From NCBI GenBank assembly GCA_046704255.1, contig JBJKSH010000176.1, positions 1-38,206 on the forward strand: a stretch of DNA of 38,206 bases. The letters run 5' to 3'. Both the position numbers and the translations under genes were made by a program. Below the pieces are notes generated by a model, which saw only the letters and a list, made by a program, of their open reading frames with translations, was not told the origin of the DNA and ran no database searches. The DNA is from FEN-1297 sp046704255. Lineage in GTDB: Bacteria; Bacteroidota; Ignavibacteria; Ignavibacteriales; Ignavibacteriaceae. Numbering within the stretch: the stretch's first letter is position 1; every line of letters begins with the position of its first letter. Of this stretch, positions 1 through 9,877 are shown one piece after another.

Positions 1-149
1 TATATTCAAAATCTATTAAAATTTTGAGTTGTAAATCTATGCCTATTTTGTTTTATTATCAAGTAAACTATCAACCTTAATTTGAGCGTATCTCTTTATT
101 TATGTAATTTTATATTATAATTTATCAATAAAAATACAGTATAAAGAAA

Positions 150-1850
150 ATGGAAACAGCCGGAAACAATAACGAAAATTTATCGGGTAAAACAAAAAAT
201 TTCATTCGTGAAATTATTGATGAAGATATGAAAACAAATAAATGGGGAGGCAGAGTGCATACTCGTTTCCCTCCTGAACCCAACGGGTATTTGCATATAG
301 GGCATGCTAAGTCTATCTGCTTAAATTATGGAATTGCAAAAGATTATAATGGTAAATTTAATCTTAGGTTCGATGATACGAATCCCAGCAAAGAAGAACA
401 GGAATATGTTGATTCTATAGTTGCGGACATAAAATGGCTGGGGGCGAATTTTGAGGATAGAATTTTATTTGCTTCCGATTATTTTGTTCAAATGTATGAA
501 TGGGCAGTAAAACTAATTAAAAAGGGAAAGGCTTATGTAGATGATTTGAGTGCCGATGAAATTCGTGAATATCGCGGTACACTTACGGAAGCAGGGAAAG
601 ATAGTACTTTTCGAAATAGAACGGTTGACGAAAATCTAGATCTTTTTGAAAGAATGAAAAACGGTGAATTTGCAGACGGAGAAAAAGTTTTGCGTGCAAA
701 AATTGATATGGCTTCTCCTAATATTAATTTGAGAGACCCGATTATGTATAGAATAGTTCATGCCGAACACCACAGACAGGGAAGTAAGTGGCATATTTAC
801 CCTACTTATGATTGGGCACATGGGCTTGAGGATTCTATTGAGAAAATTACACATTCTATTTGTACGCTTGAATTTGAAAATCACAGACCGCTGTATGATT
901 GGTTTCTTAATGAACTTGAAATTTATCATCCTCAGCAAATTGAGTTTGCCCGGCTAAATTTGAGTTATACTGTTATGAGTAAAAGGAAACTGCTAAGGCT
1001 GGTTCAGGAAAAATATGTTGATGGGTGGGATGATCCGCGTATGCCGACTGTTTCCGCATTTAGAAGACGCGGGTACACTGCTAAAGCAATTAGAAATTTT
1101 GCGGATATAATTGGAGTAGCTAAGCGGGATGCTCTTACCGATATTGCTTTACTTGAATTTGCCATACGGGATGATTTAAACAAACGTGCTCAGCGTACCA
1201 TGGCAGTTCTTGATCCCTTAAAAATAGTAATTACAAATTATCCCCCGGATAAAGTTGAAGAACTTGATGCCATAAATAATCCCGAAGACCCGGCAATGGG
1301 AACACGCAAAATACCGTTTTCAAATGAAGTATTTATAGAACATTCCGATTTTATGGAAGTTCCGCCTAAAGGATATAAAAGATTGATTCCCGGCGGTGAA
1401 GTCAGGCTTCGTTACGCTTATATAATTAAATGCGAAGAAATTATTAAAAATGAAATGGGTGATGTTGTTGAACTCCGTTGTACATTCGATCCTGAGACTA
1501 AAAGCGGCACCGGTACAAGTAATAAAAAAGTAAAAGGAACTATTCATTGGGCATCGGCAAAGCACGCCGCAAAAGCGGAGGTGAGGTTATACGATAGATT
1601 GTTTACAGTTGAGGAACCCGATGCCGATAAAGAAAAAGATTTTATAGAACTGCTTAACCCTGATTCACTTAAGATTATTTCCGATGCAATAATTGAACCC
1701 TCTCTAAAAAATTCAAAGCCGGGTGATCGTTTCCAGTTTGAAAGACTGGGTTATTTTTGTGTTGATACTAAATATTCCTCCGGTGAAAAACTTGTATTCA
1801 ATAGAACGGTAACTTTAAGGGATAGCTGGGGAAAGTTTATTAAAAAGTAG
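150..1850 (+). CDS. glnS: Glutaminyl-tRNA synthetase
   Basis: Charges tRNA(Gln) with glutamine in the cytoplasm. The 566-residue class I synthetase has the HIGH signature as HIGH at residues 49-52, preceded by RFPPEPNGYL, which is typical of GlnRS and not of bacterial GltX. The second signature is VMSKR at 275-279 (KMSKS-like), and a GlnRS-type C-terminal beta-barrel anticodon-binding region fills roughly residues 340-560. Length fits bacterial GlnRS. The ATG has only an A-rich leader with no clear Shine-Dalgarno. The 149 bases upstream are AT-rich and show no other gene. It stands alone, convergent with hutI. Identification is firm from motifs; presence of GlnRS suggests direct Gln-tRNA charging instead of exclusive use of the GatCAB route. 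Confidence 0.95.
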   Translation: METAGNNNENLSGKTKNFIREIIDEDMKTNKWGGRVHTRFPPEPNGYLHIGHAKSICLNYGIAKDYNGKFNLRFDDTNPSKEEQEYVDSIVADIKWLGANFEDRILFASDYFVQMYEWAVKLIKKGKAYVDDLSADEIREYRGTLTEAGKDSTFRNRTVDENLDLFERMKNGEFADGEKVLRAKIDMASPNINLRDPIMYRIVHAEHHRQGSKWHIYPTYDWAHGLEDSIEKITHSICTLEFENHRPLYDWFLNELEIYHPQQIEFARLNLSYTVMSKRKLLRLVQEKYVDGWDDPRMPTVSAFRRRGYTAKAIRNFADIIGVAKRDALTDIALLEFAIRDDLNKRAQRTMAVLDPLKIVITNYPPDKVEELDAINNPEDPAMGTRKIPFSNEVFIEHSDFMEVPPKGYKRLIPGGEVRLRYAYIIKCEEIIKNEMGDVVELRCTFDPETKSGTGTSNKKVKGTIHWASAKHAAKAEVRLYDRLFTVEEPDADKEKDFIELLNPDSLKIISDAIIEPSLKNSKPGDRFQFERLGYFCVDTKYSSGEKLVFNRTVTLRDSWGKFIKK

Positions 1851-2008
1851 GGAGTATAGAAAATTGAAGTTGAAAAGAGTTGAATTTAGAGAATATACCA
1901 ATTCTTTATTCAGTATTTTAAAATAAAGACTACAGAATAATTGAATAGTGAATTAAGAATTATTTTGTTTAGGCATGCTAACTAAGTGTGCTTGATCGGT
2001 TTGTGAAA

Positions 2009-3253
2009 CTATTCTAAGAGATAAACAACTTCTCCGTTTTTAATAGTCATATAATTTAAATTCTTGCCAACATTATATACTATATCTGAGTAATCGTTAG
2101 TCTTAAATACAGCAAAGTCTGCCTTCTTGCCTATTTCAATACTTCCGGTATTAGAATTAACCAGTAATGCTTTAGCAGCATTAATTGTTACGGCAGAAAT
2201 TGTTTCTTCGATGGTCATTCTCATTTTTAAGGCACCAAGACTCATAATCAAATTTAAGAGGCAAATATTAGATGAGCCGGGGTTATAATCCGTAGATAAA
2301 GCAACAACGGCGTTGCTGTCGATAAGTTTTCTTGCCGGGGCATAATTGTGATTTAAGAAAAAAGATACGCCCGGTAAAAGTACGCAAACAATATCGGCAG
2401 CACCGAGTTTAACAATGTCTGTTTCTTTTATAACTTCAAGATGATCAATGCTTACGGCACCAAAATTTAAGGCAATATCTATTCCACCTATACTGTTAAA
2501 TTGTTCTGTGTGAAGTCGCAGGCTCATACCAAGTTCTTGGGCTGCGGCAAAGAGCAATTTTATTTCTTCCGTATTAAACGCAGTAGTTTCGCAAAAGCCG
2601 TCGCAAAAAATTGTAAGTTTGTTTTTATTAATGTAGGGAAGCATTTCGCCCGTTAAAATTTGCAGGTATGCTTCATGATTATTCTTATATTCGGGCGGAT
2701 ATGTATGTGCACCTAAAAAAGTTGGTATAATGTCGATTGGAAATTTTTTATTTAAAAAGTTAATTACCTTTAATAATTTAATTTCGTTTTCAAAATCCAA
2801 GCCATAGCCGCTTTTAATTTCCAGTGTCGTAATTCCTTGAGATATAAAATATTCTACTCTTGGAGCAGCATCATTTATTAACTCTTCAACTCTGGCATTT
2901 CGTACCGCATTAACCGTATTGTTTATTCCTCCGCCGGCAGCCGCTATTTCTTCATAACTTGTTCCTTGTAATTTTTTTTTGAATTCATCTTTTCTGGAAC
3001 CCGAGAAAACAGTATGAGTATGACATTCAATTAACCCCGGCAAAATGATCTTGTCTTTTACTTCAATAATTTCAACGGCAGAAACGTTTTTAACCGAAGA
3101 TTCCGGTACTATATCTTTTATAATATCTTCTTCAATAACTAAGGCGTGTCCGGTTAAAACGCTTATTTCATTCATGTCTTTTCCCCTTTTAATGTTTTTG
3201 CCGTATGTGTCTACGGAAATTATTTGGGAAGCACCGGTTAAAATTTTTATCAT
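2009..3253 (-). CDS. hutI: Imidazolonepropionase (histidine degradation)
   Basis: Hydrolyses 4-imidazolone-5-propionate to N-formimino-L-glutamate in histidine catabolism. This 414-residue amidohydrolase has the metal-binding pair H78-T-H80 in ECHTHTVFSGSR, the HutI-typical IKSGYGL, a later HTEQF (His metal ligand), DHLE, and STDYNPGSS, where the Asp is the usual metal ligand. Length is normal for HutI. It starts 7 bases after the SPOR lipoprotein gene and is probably co-transcribed with it. No hutH, hutU or formiminoglutamate-processing gene is present here, so the pathway must be scattered or incomplete. Substrate specificity is inferred from family motifs. Confidence 0.92.
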   Translation of the reverse strand: MIKILTGASQIISVDTYGKNIKRGKDMNEISVLTGHALVIEEDIIKDIVPESSVKNVSAVEIIEVKDKIILPGLIECHTHTVFSGSRKDEFKKKLQGTSYEEIAAAGGGINNTVNAVRNARVEELINDAAPRVEYFISQGITTLEIKSGYGLDFENEIKLLKVINFLNKKFPIDIIPTFLGAHTYPPEYKNNHEAYLQILTGEMLPYINKNKLTIFCDGFCETTAFNTEEIKLLFAAAQELGMSLRLHTEQFNSIGGIDIALNFGAVSIDHLEVIKETDIVKLGAADIVCVLLPGVSFFLNHNYAPARKLIDSNAVVALSTDYNPGSSNICLLNLIMSLGALKMRMTIEETISAVTINAAKALLVNSNTGSIEIGKKADFAVFKTNDYSDIVYNVGKNLNYMTIKNGEVVYLLE

Positions 3254-3260
3254 TTATTTT

Positions 3261-3818
3261 TTATTGTTGTTGAAAAATATTTATAGTGCTGTTAACTACC
3301 CTTGAGTCTGAGTAACCCATTTGTTTGAATTTAAAGCTTAAACTTTTTGCATCGTTTATATCCGTAAAATCACCGACTTCCACCTTATAAAAAGGCGGAT
3401 CAAAAACAATATACACCGCCTTTTGGCTGGTCTTAAAATAAATTTCTGAGCGCATTTTATTTGCGTCGTCTAGGTTATCTGTAGAAAGCACCTGAACTCT
3501 GTAGCCGGATTCTGTTTTAATTACGGTTCTGTTAACATCCCCTGTATCCGGTGCTTCGTGGTAAGTGTACCAGAGGTTTAAATTGTTTTTTTCCTTAACC
3601 CTGTTTGTATCCTTAACATTTATTTTGGTATGATAACCGGATAAGTTAAAATTTTCCGGGTATTTTTTTATTTCTTTTTCTCCTTTTGCCTTCTCCTCTT
3701 TTTTAAGTTCGGCTGATTTCCCGCCTTCCGAATATCGGGTAGCTGTTGAAGTTCCGCAAGAAACAAGCATAATAGAAATCAATAAGAATATAATTGATGC
3801 AAATATTTTCAATTTCAT
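3261..3818 (-). CDS. SPOR-domain lipoprotein
   Basis: A 185-residue predicted lipoprotein: the signal ends in a lipobox LVSC with the lipidated Cys at residue 21. A Lys/Glu-rich linker follows (about 35-60), and a C-terminal SPOR-like domain (about 105-185) contains GYRVQVLSTDNLDDA and FYKVEVGDFTD, the two-repeat pattern of SPOR. SPOR domains bind glycan strands lacking stem peptides, often at the division septum, so a periplasmic peptidoglycan-binding role is likely. It is the first gene of a two-gene minus-strand unit with hutI, whose function is unrelated. The specific role is unknown. Confidence 0.85.
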   Translation of the reverse strand: MKLKIFASIIFLLISIMLVSCGTSTATRYSEGGKSAELKKEEKAKGEKEIKKYPENFNLSGYHTKINVKDTNRVKEKNNLNLWYTYHEAPDTGDVNRTVIKTESGYRVQVLSTDNLDDANKMRSEIYFKTSQKAVYIVFDPPFYKVEVGDFTDINDAKSLSFKFKQMGYSDSRVVNSTINIFQQQ

Positions 3819-3960
3819 GTTTGTGCTTTCTTAAAGGATAAAAATTCTGTATTCTTTATCAAATATAAAATAATTATTCAATTAGATAAAGTTGATTTTA
3901 AGTAAATAACCGATAATTGTAAGTATTTGGTATATCTTTACATAGGTTCCCTTACTGAAA

Positions 3961-3979
3961 GATTTTTTTGAGAAAAATC
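3961..3979 (+). other. AT-rich hairpin upstream of glgA
   Basis: Perfect 7-base inverted repeat GATTTTT / AAAAATC with a 5-base loop, 47 bases before the glgA ATG. It may lie in the 5' leader and affect expression, but in such AT-rich DNA chance is a real alternative. The rest of the 3819-4026 intergenic stretch, between the divergent SPOR gene and glgA, shows no promoter I would defend. Confidence 0.25.
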
Positions 3980-4026
3980 ATTTAATTTAGTAAATTGCAA
4001 CATTATTAATAAAAAATTTTACAACT

Positions 4027-5520
4027 ATGGCTGCAAAAAAATTTAAAATTCTTTTTGTTACATCCGAAGTTGTTCCGTTCATGAAGACGGGAGGTTTGGC
4101 GGATGTCTCGGCAGCATTACCCCAAATGCTTGCAGAATTAGGGCACGAAGTAAGGATAGTTGTTCCTAAGTACGGCGCAGTCGATGATAGAAAATTTAAG
4201 ATTCACGAAGTAGTAAGGTTAAAAGATTTACATGTAAAAATAGGTAACAAAGATGTAATTTTTTCCATCAAATCATGTTTCTTACCGGGGCAAAAGGTTA
4301 GAGTGCAAATTTATTTTCTAGATAACCAGGAATATTTCGGCAGCCGCAATAGTTTGTATATAGACCCCGCCACCGGAGATGATTACCCCGACAACGATGA
4401 AAGATTTATTCTTCTTACAAATTCGGTTTTCGAACTAATATCCAAATTAGGATGGATACCGGATATAATACATTGCAACGATTGGCAGACAGGCCTTATA
4501 CCGGCATATCTTAAAACTATTTATAAAGACGACCAAATATTTTCCAAATTTAAAACTTTATATACAATACATAACCTTGCTTACCAGGGTGAGTTTCCCA
4601 AATTGTCATTTTATAAAACAGGTTTGCCTGAAGAATTAAATTCCGAAAAGGGACTGGAAATATACGGCAAGCTGAATTTTATGAAATCCGGTTTAGTGTT
4701 TGCCGATGTTATAAATACTGTTAGCGAAACCTATGCTAATGAAATTAGAACCGATGAAGAGCTAGGTGCCGGTTTAAAATCCGTTCTTGCAAAACGAAAA
4801 AATGATTTGTACGGTATTATAAACGGTATAGATACAAAAGTATGGAGCCCTGAAAAAGACAAACATATTCCCAAGAAATATTCTTCTAAAAATATTTCCT
4901 CTAAAGAAATAAATAAACAAGCACTAGCAGAAAAGTTCGGTTTTAAATATAATCCGGATACTCCAATCATAGGACTAATTTCCAGGCTGTACGATGCCAA
5001 AGGATTTGATCTTATAATTGAAGCTTTTCCTCAATTAATGAAAATGGATTTACAGATGGTTCTGCTTGGCACGGGAAATAAAAAATACCATAGCTTTTTT
5101 GAAAAGACTGCAAGTAAATACACGGATAAATTTGCCTGCTTTTTAGGATTTGACGATAATCTTGCTCATTTAATTGAAAGCGGCGCAGACTTGTTTTTAA
5201 TGCCCTCAAGGTACGAACCCTGCGGCTTGAACCAGATGTACAGTTTAATGTATGGTACCGTTCCGCTTGTTAGGGAAACCGGTGGGCTTGCGGATACAGT
5301 AATTAAGTATAATGATAAAACCGGAGAGGGAAACGGTTTTGTTTTTAAGGATTATAATGCCTCTGCCTTTATTAAAGAACTTAAAAGAGCACTTACTGTT
5401 TTTAAAGACAAAAAAACCTGGACAAAAATAATAAGAAACGGCATGAAATCTGATTTTAGCTGGAATTCATCGGCTAAGAAATATATTGAACTTTATAAAA
5501 CGGTTTTGAACAACGATTGA
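4027..5520 (+). CDS. glgA: Glycogen synthase (GT5)
   Basis: Transfers glucose from ADP-glucose to a growing alpha-1,4-glucan. The 497-residue protein has the GT5 N-terminal signature K20-TGGLADV, which binds the ADP-glucose phosphates, followed by the starch-synthase catalytic region with HCNDWQTGL and IHNLAYQGEF. The C-terminal Rossmann domain has ISRLYDAKGFDL and the E-x7-E type motif in PSRYEPCGLNQMYS. Length is typical. The stop codon overlaps the start of the next phosphatase gene, so the two are probably translated together. No glgC, glgB or glgP lies in the window. ADP-glucose as donor is inferred from the family. Confidence 0.95.
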   Translation: MAAKKFKILFVTSEVVPFMKTGGLADVSAALPQMLAELGHEVRIVVPKYGAVDDRKFKIHEVVRLKDLHVKIGNKDVIFSIKSCFLPGQKVRVQIYFLDNQEYFGSRNSLYIDPATGDDYPDNDERFILLTNSVFELISKLGWIPDIIHCNDWQTGLIPAYLKTIYKDDQIFSKFKTLYTIHNLAYQGEFPKLSFYKTGLPEELNSEKGLEIYGKLNFMKSGLVFADVINTVSETYANEIRTDEELGAGLKSVLAKRKNDLYGIINGIDTKVWSPEKDKHIPKKYSSKNISSKEINKQALAEKFGFKYNPDTPIIGLISRLYDAKGFDLIIEAFPQLMKMDLQMVLLGTGNKKYHSFFEKTASKYTDKFACFLGFDDNLAHLIESGADLFLMPSRYEPCGLNQMYSLMYGTVPLVRETGGLADTVIKYNDKTGEGNGFVFKDYNASAFIKELKRALTVFKDKKTWTKIIRNGMKSDFSWNSSAKKYIELYKTVLNND

Positions 5521-6098
5521 TGCATAACTCCGCTGTGTTCCTTGATAGGGACGGTACATTAAACGAGGATCCCGGGTATTTGGGCGATCCCGGCCATTTA
5601 AAACTTTATCCTGATACAGGGGAAGCTCTTTCGATTTTAAAAAATAGTCTCGGCTTTAAACTTATTGTCGTTTCCAACCAATCCGGTATTTCAAGAGGCC
5701 TGATTACGGAGGAAATGGTTGATGCCGTTAACATTCGATTAAATGAATTGTTGGAATTTAATAAAGTTAAAATTGATGCCTTTTATTATTGTCCCTTTCA
5801 CCCGGATTTTAATACGGCAGAAGAATGTAAATGCAGAAAACCGTCTCCTCAACTGGTTTTAACGGCAGCAAAAGATTTTAATATAGATTTAGCCCGGTCC
5901 TATTTTGTAGGCGATTCTGTTTCGGATATTGAATGCGGAATGAACTCCGGACTTAAAACCATCCTTGTGAAAACAGGATATGGTAAGGACAGTTTTTCTA
6001 TCTTGAAAAAGCAAAATAAATTTCCCACATTTGTTGCTCATAATTTAATTGAAGTGTGCAATTTTATTCAAAAAGATTGTATCGGAGAAATTAATTGA
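5520..6098 (+). CDS. gmhB: GmhB/HisB-type HAD phosphatase
   Basis: HAD-superfamily IIIA phosphatase, closest in motif pattern to D-glycero-D-manno-heptose 1,7-bisphosphate 7-phosphatase of ADP-heptose (LPS core) synthesis. FLDRDGTLN carries the nucleophile D9 and the acid/base D11. Motif II is VVSNQSG. The zinc-binding cluster is YYCPFHPD plus CKCRKPSP, characteristic of GmhB and HisB-N, and motif IV is FVGDSVSDIECG. I place the start at the ATG whose first base is the last base of the glgA TGA; a TTG three bases upstream is also possible but is not needed. The genomic link to glgA is unusual, and a sugar bisphosphate other than the heptose cannot be excluded. Confidence 0.82.
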   Translation: MHNSAVFLDRDGTLNEDPGYLGDPGHLKLYPDTGEALSILKNSLGFKLIVVSNQSGISRGLITEEMVDAVNIRLNELLEFNKVKIDAFYYCPFHPDFNTAEECKCRKPSPQLVLTAAKDFNIDLARSYFVGDSVSDIECGMNSGLKTILVKTGYGKDSFSILKKQNKFPTFVAHNLIEVCNFIQKDCIGEIN

Positions 6099-7276
6099 TT
6101 TATCGAAAATTGTTGTTAATTTTAATAGGGATTACGGCGATAGCTTTTTATTCTTGTAATGATAATCCCGCTTCTGTTGGCTCAAATCTTTTAAAAAATG
6201 ATTATGTGGCTGTTAAGCAAGTTGATTCATTTAAAGATTCGCTTAAACAATCATCATCTTATTATAAAAGAATAATTCCGCTTGGAACTTCTCCAACATT
6301 ATTATTAGGCAAACATAATAATGTGCAGGCCGCTATACTAATGAGGTTTTCCATAGGCTTTAACGATTCAATATTAACCGATTATGCTGCAAACAAAGTC
6401 AGCATTACATCTGCTGTAGTGCAGTTAACAACTTCGTACTTTTACGGAGATTCAACAGCGCCGTTTGGTTTTTCCGTGCATAAAGTAAATAGTGTATGGA
6501 CGCCCAAAGGTTTTGATGCCGACAGCCTATCTTCTCTTGTTTATGATCCTTCGAATGTTGAATCCAATATAAATTATAAGGACAGCGCTGCCAGCTTTAA
6601 TTTAAGTTCATCGCTTACGGATGAATGGATGAAAGAACTTATCGATTCCACATATTCAAATGATTACGGAATTTATTTTATCCCATCGGCGGGCACTAAT
6701 AAAGTTGTCGGCTTTGATGTTTATACTTCTAGCCTTACATCTGCCGTGACTTTAAGTCTTGTGCTAAATAAGCCCGGGGTTTATACGGATACAGTAATAT
6801 TTTACCCATCGGCTAACACAAGTGTAGTAACTTCAACGCCGCCTTCAGGCAGTTCCGATGATATCTTTATTCAAAGCAGTGCAGCATATAATGCAAAACT
6901 CTGGTTTGATGTATCTTCCGTTCCTAATAATGCAAGAATTAACCGTGCGGAATTAATTCTTACAAGCGATTCTTCTGCTTCCGTTAAAGGAAACAATTAT
7001 ATAAATTCTCTTACTGTCTATTATTCAAAAGATAGTACGAATAATTTAATAGATACTACCAAAGGATCGTTTTCACTTTCCAGCGTTAATAATACCTACG
7101 ACGGAAATATTACTTCATTTGTACAAAACTGGGTTAACAGCGGAATTAATCAAGGATTACTAATACAAGCCGGCGGTCTTACAAGCGGTACCGAATTATT
7201 TGCTGTTAAAGGAAGCAATACAACCGACCTGGCAATAAGGCCCAGATTAATAATAACCTACACAACTAAAAAATAA
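6095..7276 (+). CDS. Lipoprotein with DNRLRE-like C-terminal domain
   Basis: A 393-residue predicted lipoprotein with lipobox AFYSC and Cys at residue 21. The body is Ser/Thr-rich, beta-type sequence. The last ~130 residues (AKLWFDVSSVPNNARIN through RPRLIITYT) match the DNRLRE pattern, a beta-sandwich found in surface and carbohydrate-associated proteins; the N-terminal half may be a second divergent copy. The start is TTG in a TTGA overlap with the upstream stop, with GGAGA 8 bases before it. It is followed one base later by an outer-membrane beta-barrel gene, so the pair may work together at the outer membrane. The function is unknown. Confidence 0.75.
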   Translation: MIYRKLLLILIGITAIAFYSCNDNPASVGSNLLKNDYVAVKQVDSFKDSLKQSSSYYKRIIPLGTSPTLLLGKHNNVQAAILMRFSIGFNDSILTDYAANKVSITSAVVQLTTSYFYGDSTAPFGFSVHKVNSVWTPKGFDADSLSSLVYDPSNVESNINYKDSAASFNLSSSLTDEWMKELIDSTYSNDYGIYFIPSAGTNKVVGFDVYTSSLTSAVTLSLVLNKPGVYTDTVIFYPSANTSVVTSTPPSGSSDDIFIQSSAAYNAKLWFDVSSVPNNARINRAELILTSDSSASVKGNNYINSLTVYYSKDSTNNLIDTTKGSFSLSSVNNTYDGNITSFVQNWVNSGINQGLLIQAGGLTSGTELFAVKGSNTTDLAIRPRLIITYTTKK

Positions 7277-7277
7277 T

Positions 7278-8540
7278 ATGAAATTAAATTTTAAATTTAT
7301 TATTGCTGCTGCCGTTTTAATTTTTCAAGGACTCACTTTTGCGCAAACAAATTCAGGCTATTCCAGGATAGGAATAGGAGATTTACTTTATTCTTATTCT
7401 GCTCCCGAATTAGGGATGGGACAATTGACAACTTCTGTTGCTTCTTCCGAATATGTGGGAATTACCAACCCGGCAACCTGGTATAAACTTAATATGACGC
7501 GCTTTCAGGTAAACCTTGCATACAGCGGTTTATATTTATCCGATAATACTTCAAACAGTTTTTCAGGCAAAGCACAGTTCGGCGGTTTTACATTAGCCTT
7601 TCCCATAAGTAAAGAATACGGTGCTGCCGTTGCACTTGGACTTGTACCTTATTCCGGCCTTAATTATAATATAACTCAAACAGATATTACTCCATCCGGT
7701 TCAATAGGCGATTATAATTTGCTGTACCAGGGTCAGGGCGGCATTTCCCGCGCATTCGTTGGTTCTTCTTATAAACTGCCTTATAATTTTATATTTGGTG
7801 CAGCTTTTGATTATTATTTCGGGAATATTTCACATTCTGCTTCCGCAGTATTTTTTAATTCCAATGATGTAATGAGCAAGTATACTACCTTATATCAAGC
7901 CTCCGGATTAGGTGGAGATTTCGGTCTGATTTCACCTGATCTTTCCGGTATTTTTAGTTCCAAAGCCGTAACTAATTTTAGAGCAGCGGTAGCTATTAAT
8001 TATTTAGCTCCGTTAAATGCAGATACATTATACACCACTTATTCTTCTTTAGGCACTGATACAGTAGGCATGGGTACCATTAAAATGAAAATTCCACTTA
8101 GAATTTCTGCCGGCTTAAGTATTATGTTTAGTAATAAATATTTGCTAAGTTTAGATATGGCGTCTCAAGCGTGGTCTAATTATAAACTAAATGATATTAA
8201 CTCCGGGAATTTGAGAAATTCTCTACTTATAAGTGCTGGTTTTGAATACAGGCCTAAACCGGAACTTGGTGCTTCGGAATGGAAACAAATTATTTGGCGC
8301 GCCGGTTTAAATTATCAGCAGACCCAATATTACGTTAACGGTACGGGAATAAATCAATATTCTATTGCCGCAGGGTTTTCATACCCGTTAAGTTATGAAA
8401 ACACTGTGGATTTTGCCGTCGAATACGGAATTAGAGGTCAAACAGATTTAAATTTAATTAAGGAAAATTTTATTAAAATAAATGTTGGTCTTAGTCTGGG
8501 CGAACTTTGGTTTTTAAGGCCGACTGAAAATAATTATTAA
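7278..8540 (+). CDS. Outer-membrane beta-barrel protein (FadL/PorV-like)
   Basis: A 420-residue secreted protein with a signal peptide ending TFA before Gln24-like QTNSGYS. The mature part is rich in alternating hydrophobic/Gly-Tyr-Asn strands. The N-terminus SRIGIGDLLYSYS, then ELGMGQLTTSVASSEYVGITNPA, is the pattern of FadL/OmpP1-like transporters and PorV-like proteins, where the N-terminal hatch contains an NPA motif. It lies one base after the lipoprotein gene and 20 bases before a TPR protein gene, forming an envelope trio conserved in spacing. The substrate, if it is a transporter, is not evident. I call the barrel with more confidence than the family. Confidence 0.72.
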   Translation: MKLNFKFIIAAAVLIFQGLTFAQTNSGYSRIGIGDLLYSYSAPELGMGQLTTSVASSEYVGITNPATWYKLNMTRFQVNLAYSGLYLSDNTSNSFSGKAQFGGFTLAFPISKEYGAAVALGLVPYSGLNYNITQTDITPSGSIGDYNLLYQGQGGISRAFVGSSYKLPYNFIFGAAFDYYFGNISHSASAVFFNSNDVMSKYTTLYQASGLGGDFGLISPDLSGIFSSKAVTNFRAAVAINYLAPLNADTLYTTYSSLGTDTVGMGTIKMKIPLRISAGLSIMFSNKYLLSLDMASQAWSNYKLNDINSGNLRNSLLISAGFEYRPKPELGASEWKQIIWRAGLNYQQTQYYVNGTGINQYSIAAGFSYPLSYENTVDFAVEYGIRGQTDLNLIKENFIKINVGLSLGELWFLRPTENNY

Positions 8541-8560
8541 AATTAAATGCAGGGAAAAAA

Positions 8561-9835
8561 TTGAAAAACAAAAAATTATTATATGGTTTTACTTTGTTGC
8601 TTGTTATACTTATGGCTGCCGGGCAATATCCGCAAACCACAAAAAGGGATACTACAGCTGCCGTCGATACTCTTAAAATTTATACTCAATACAGTTTATT
8701 TTCAGAATATTATAAGAATAAAGATTATTTAAGCGCAATTCCTTTCGGGTGGAATATTTTAAGCCTTAACCCGAAAAAATTTGCCGATTTTATTTACTTT
8801 AAAATGGAAGATGCTTTTTGGCACCTTCACGATTCAACCGCAATTGCTCCTAAAATAAAAAAATCCATTGCAGATACAATTGATTATTTTTATAACATGG
8901 CTATAAAATACGATCCCGCTTCCAAAGGATACTTTGAAGCCAGAAAAGCCTATGTAGATGATTCTTGGCTGAAAGACCCTCCGGATTCGGTTATTAAAGA
9001 ATACGAACAAGCAATTAAAGACGACTCGACAATTTCATCTTATTATTATGACCAGCTTGGCCAGCTTTATAAAAATAATGCAAATGATAAAAACGATTAC
9101 AAAAACAAGGCTCTTGATTTATACTCTTATTTAAGTGAAAAGCAACCGGATAATCCCCAGTGGAATACGGAACTTGAAGGCCTTGCCGAAAATATAAAAC
9201 AACTTGCTGAGCTTAGAAAAAAAGCCTGGGATATGGATAAAAACAATCTTGCTAAGGCATGGGACTATGCGGTAACATCAATAAAAGCCGGCTTATTGCC
9301 TCAAGCTGCAAATGTCCTGGAGTTTCTTACTCAAAAAGTTCCGGATAATGTTAATTACTGGGTTCAGCTTGCATCGGTTTATCAAAAATCAGGCAATCTT
9401 AACAAGGCAGAATCGGCTTATAAAAAATTAATCCAGTTAAAACCGGATAACAAAGATTTTTATTTAAACCTGGGTATTATATACAAAGACGAAGGTAATT
9501 TGGCTAAAGCAAGAGAAGAATATTTAAAAGCCAGCGATGTTGCAAAAGGTTGGGGATTAGCTATTTATTATGTGGGTAATTTATATGAGCTTGCTGCTTC
9601 TAAATGCAGCTTCGATTTTGATACCAAAAAAGTTTACCTGCTTGCGGTTGAAACTTATAAAAAAGCATTATCCATCGATCCCAGCCTTTCACAGGCTAAG
9701 GAAAGAATTACTGCCTTGGCTAGTTCTATACCGACTAAAGAAGATTATTTCTTTAGAGGATTTAAAGCAGGTCAAAGCCTGCCGATTACGGGCAGTTGTT
9801 ACGGATGGATAAATAGAACAGTAACAGTGCCTTAA
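8561..9835 (+). CDS. Secreted TPR-repeat protein
   Basis: A 424-residue protein with a cleavable signal peptide (hydrophobic to about residue 21, then AAG before QYPQ) and TPR-type helical pairs. Clear repeats lie at about residues 225-330, for example LPQAANVLEFLTQKVPDN, NLNKAESAYKKLIQLKPDN and NLAKAREEYLKASDV, with weaker ones before and after. It is probably periplasmic and a scaffold for protein-protein contacts with the preceding outer-membrane protein. The start is TTG with CAGGG about 9 bases upstream, and there is no closer in-frame ATG. No enzymatic motif is seen. Confidence 0.8.
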   Translation: MKNKKLLYGFTLLLVILMAAGQYPQTTKRDTTAAVDTLKIYTQYSLFSEYYKNKDYLSAIPFGWNILSLNPKKFADFIYFKMEDAFWHLHDSTAIAPKIKKSIADTIDYFYNMAIKYDPASKGYFEARKAYVDDSWLKDPPDSVIKEYEQAIKDDSTISSYYYDQLGQLYKNNANDKNDYKNKALDLYSYLSEKQPDNPQWNTELEGLAENIKQLAELRKKAWDMDKNNLAKAWDYAVTSIKAGLLPQAANVLEFLTQKVPDNVNYWVQLASVYQKSGNLNKAESAYKKLIQLKPDNKDFYLNLGIIYKDEGNLAKAREEYLKASDVAKGWGLAIYYVGNLYELAASKCSFDFDTKKVYLLAVETYKKALSIDPSLSQAKERITALASSIPTKEDYFFRGFKAGQSLPITGSCYGWINRTVTVP

Positions 9836-9877
9836 CAATGTAAAGAAATATTTTAAAAAATTCTGTTAAGAATATTT

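Noticed and set aside
1903..1960. Bidirectional terminator between glnS and hutI
   Set aside because: Only AT-only repeats with long loops (such as TCTTTATT/AATAAAGA, 11-base loop) are present, too weak to call in this composition.
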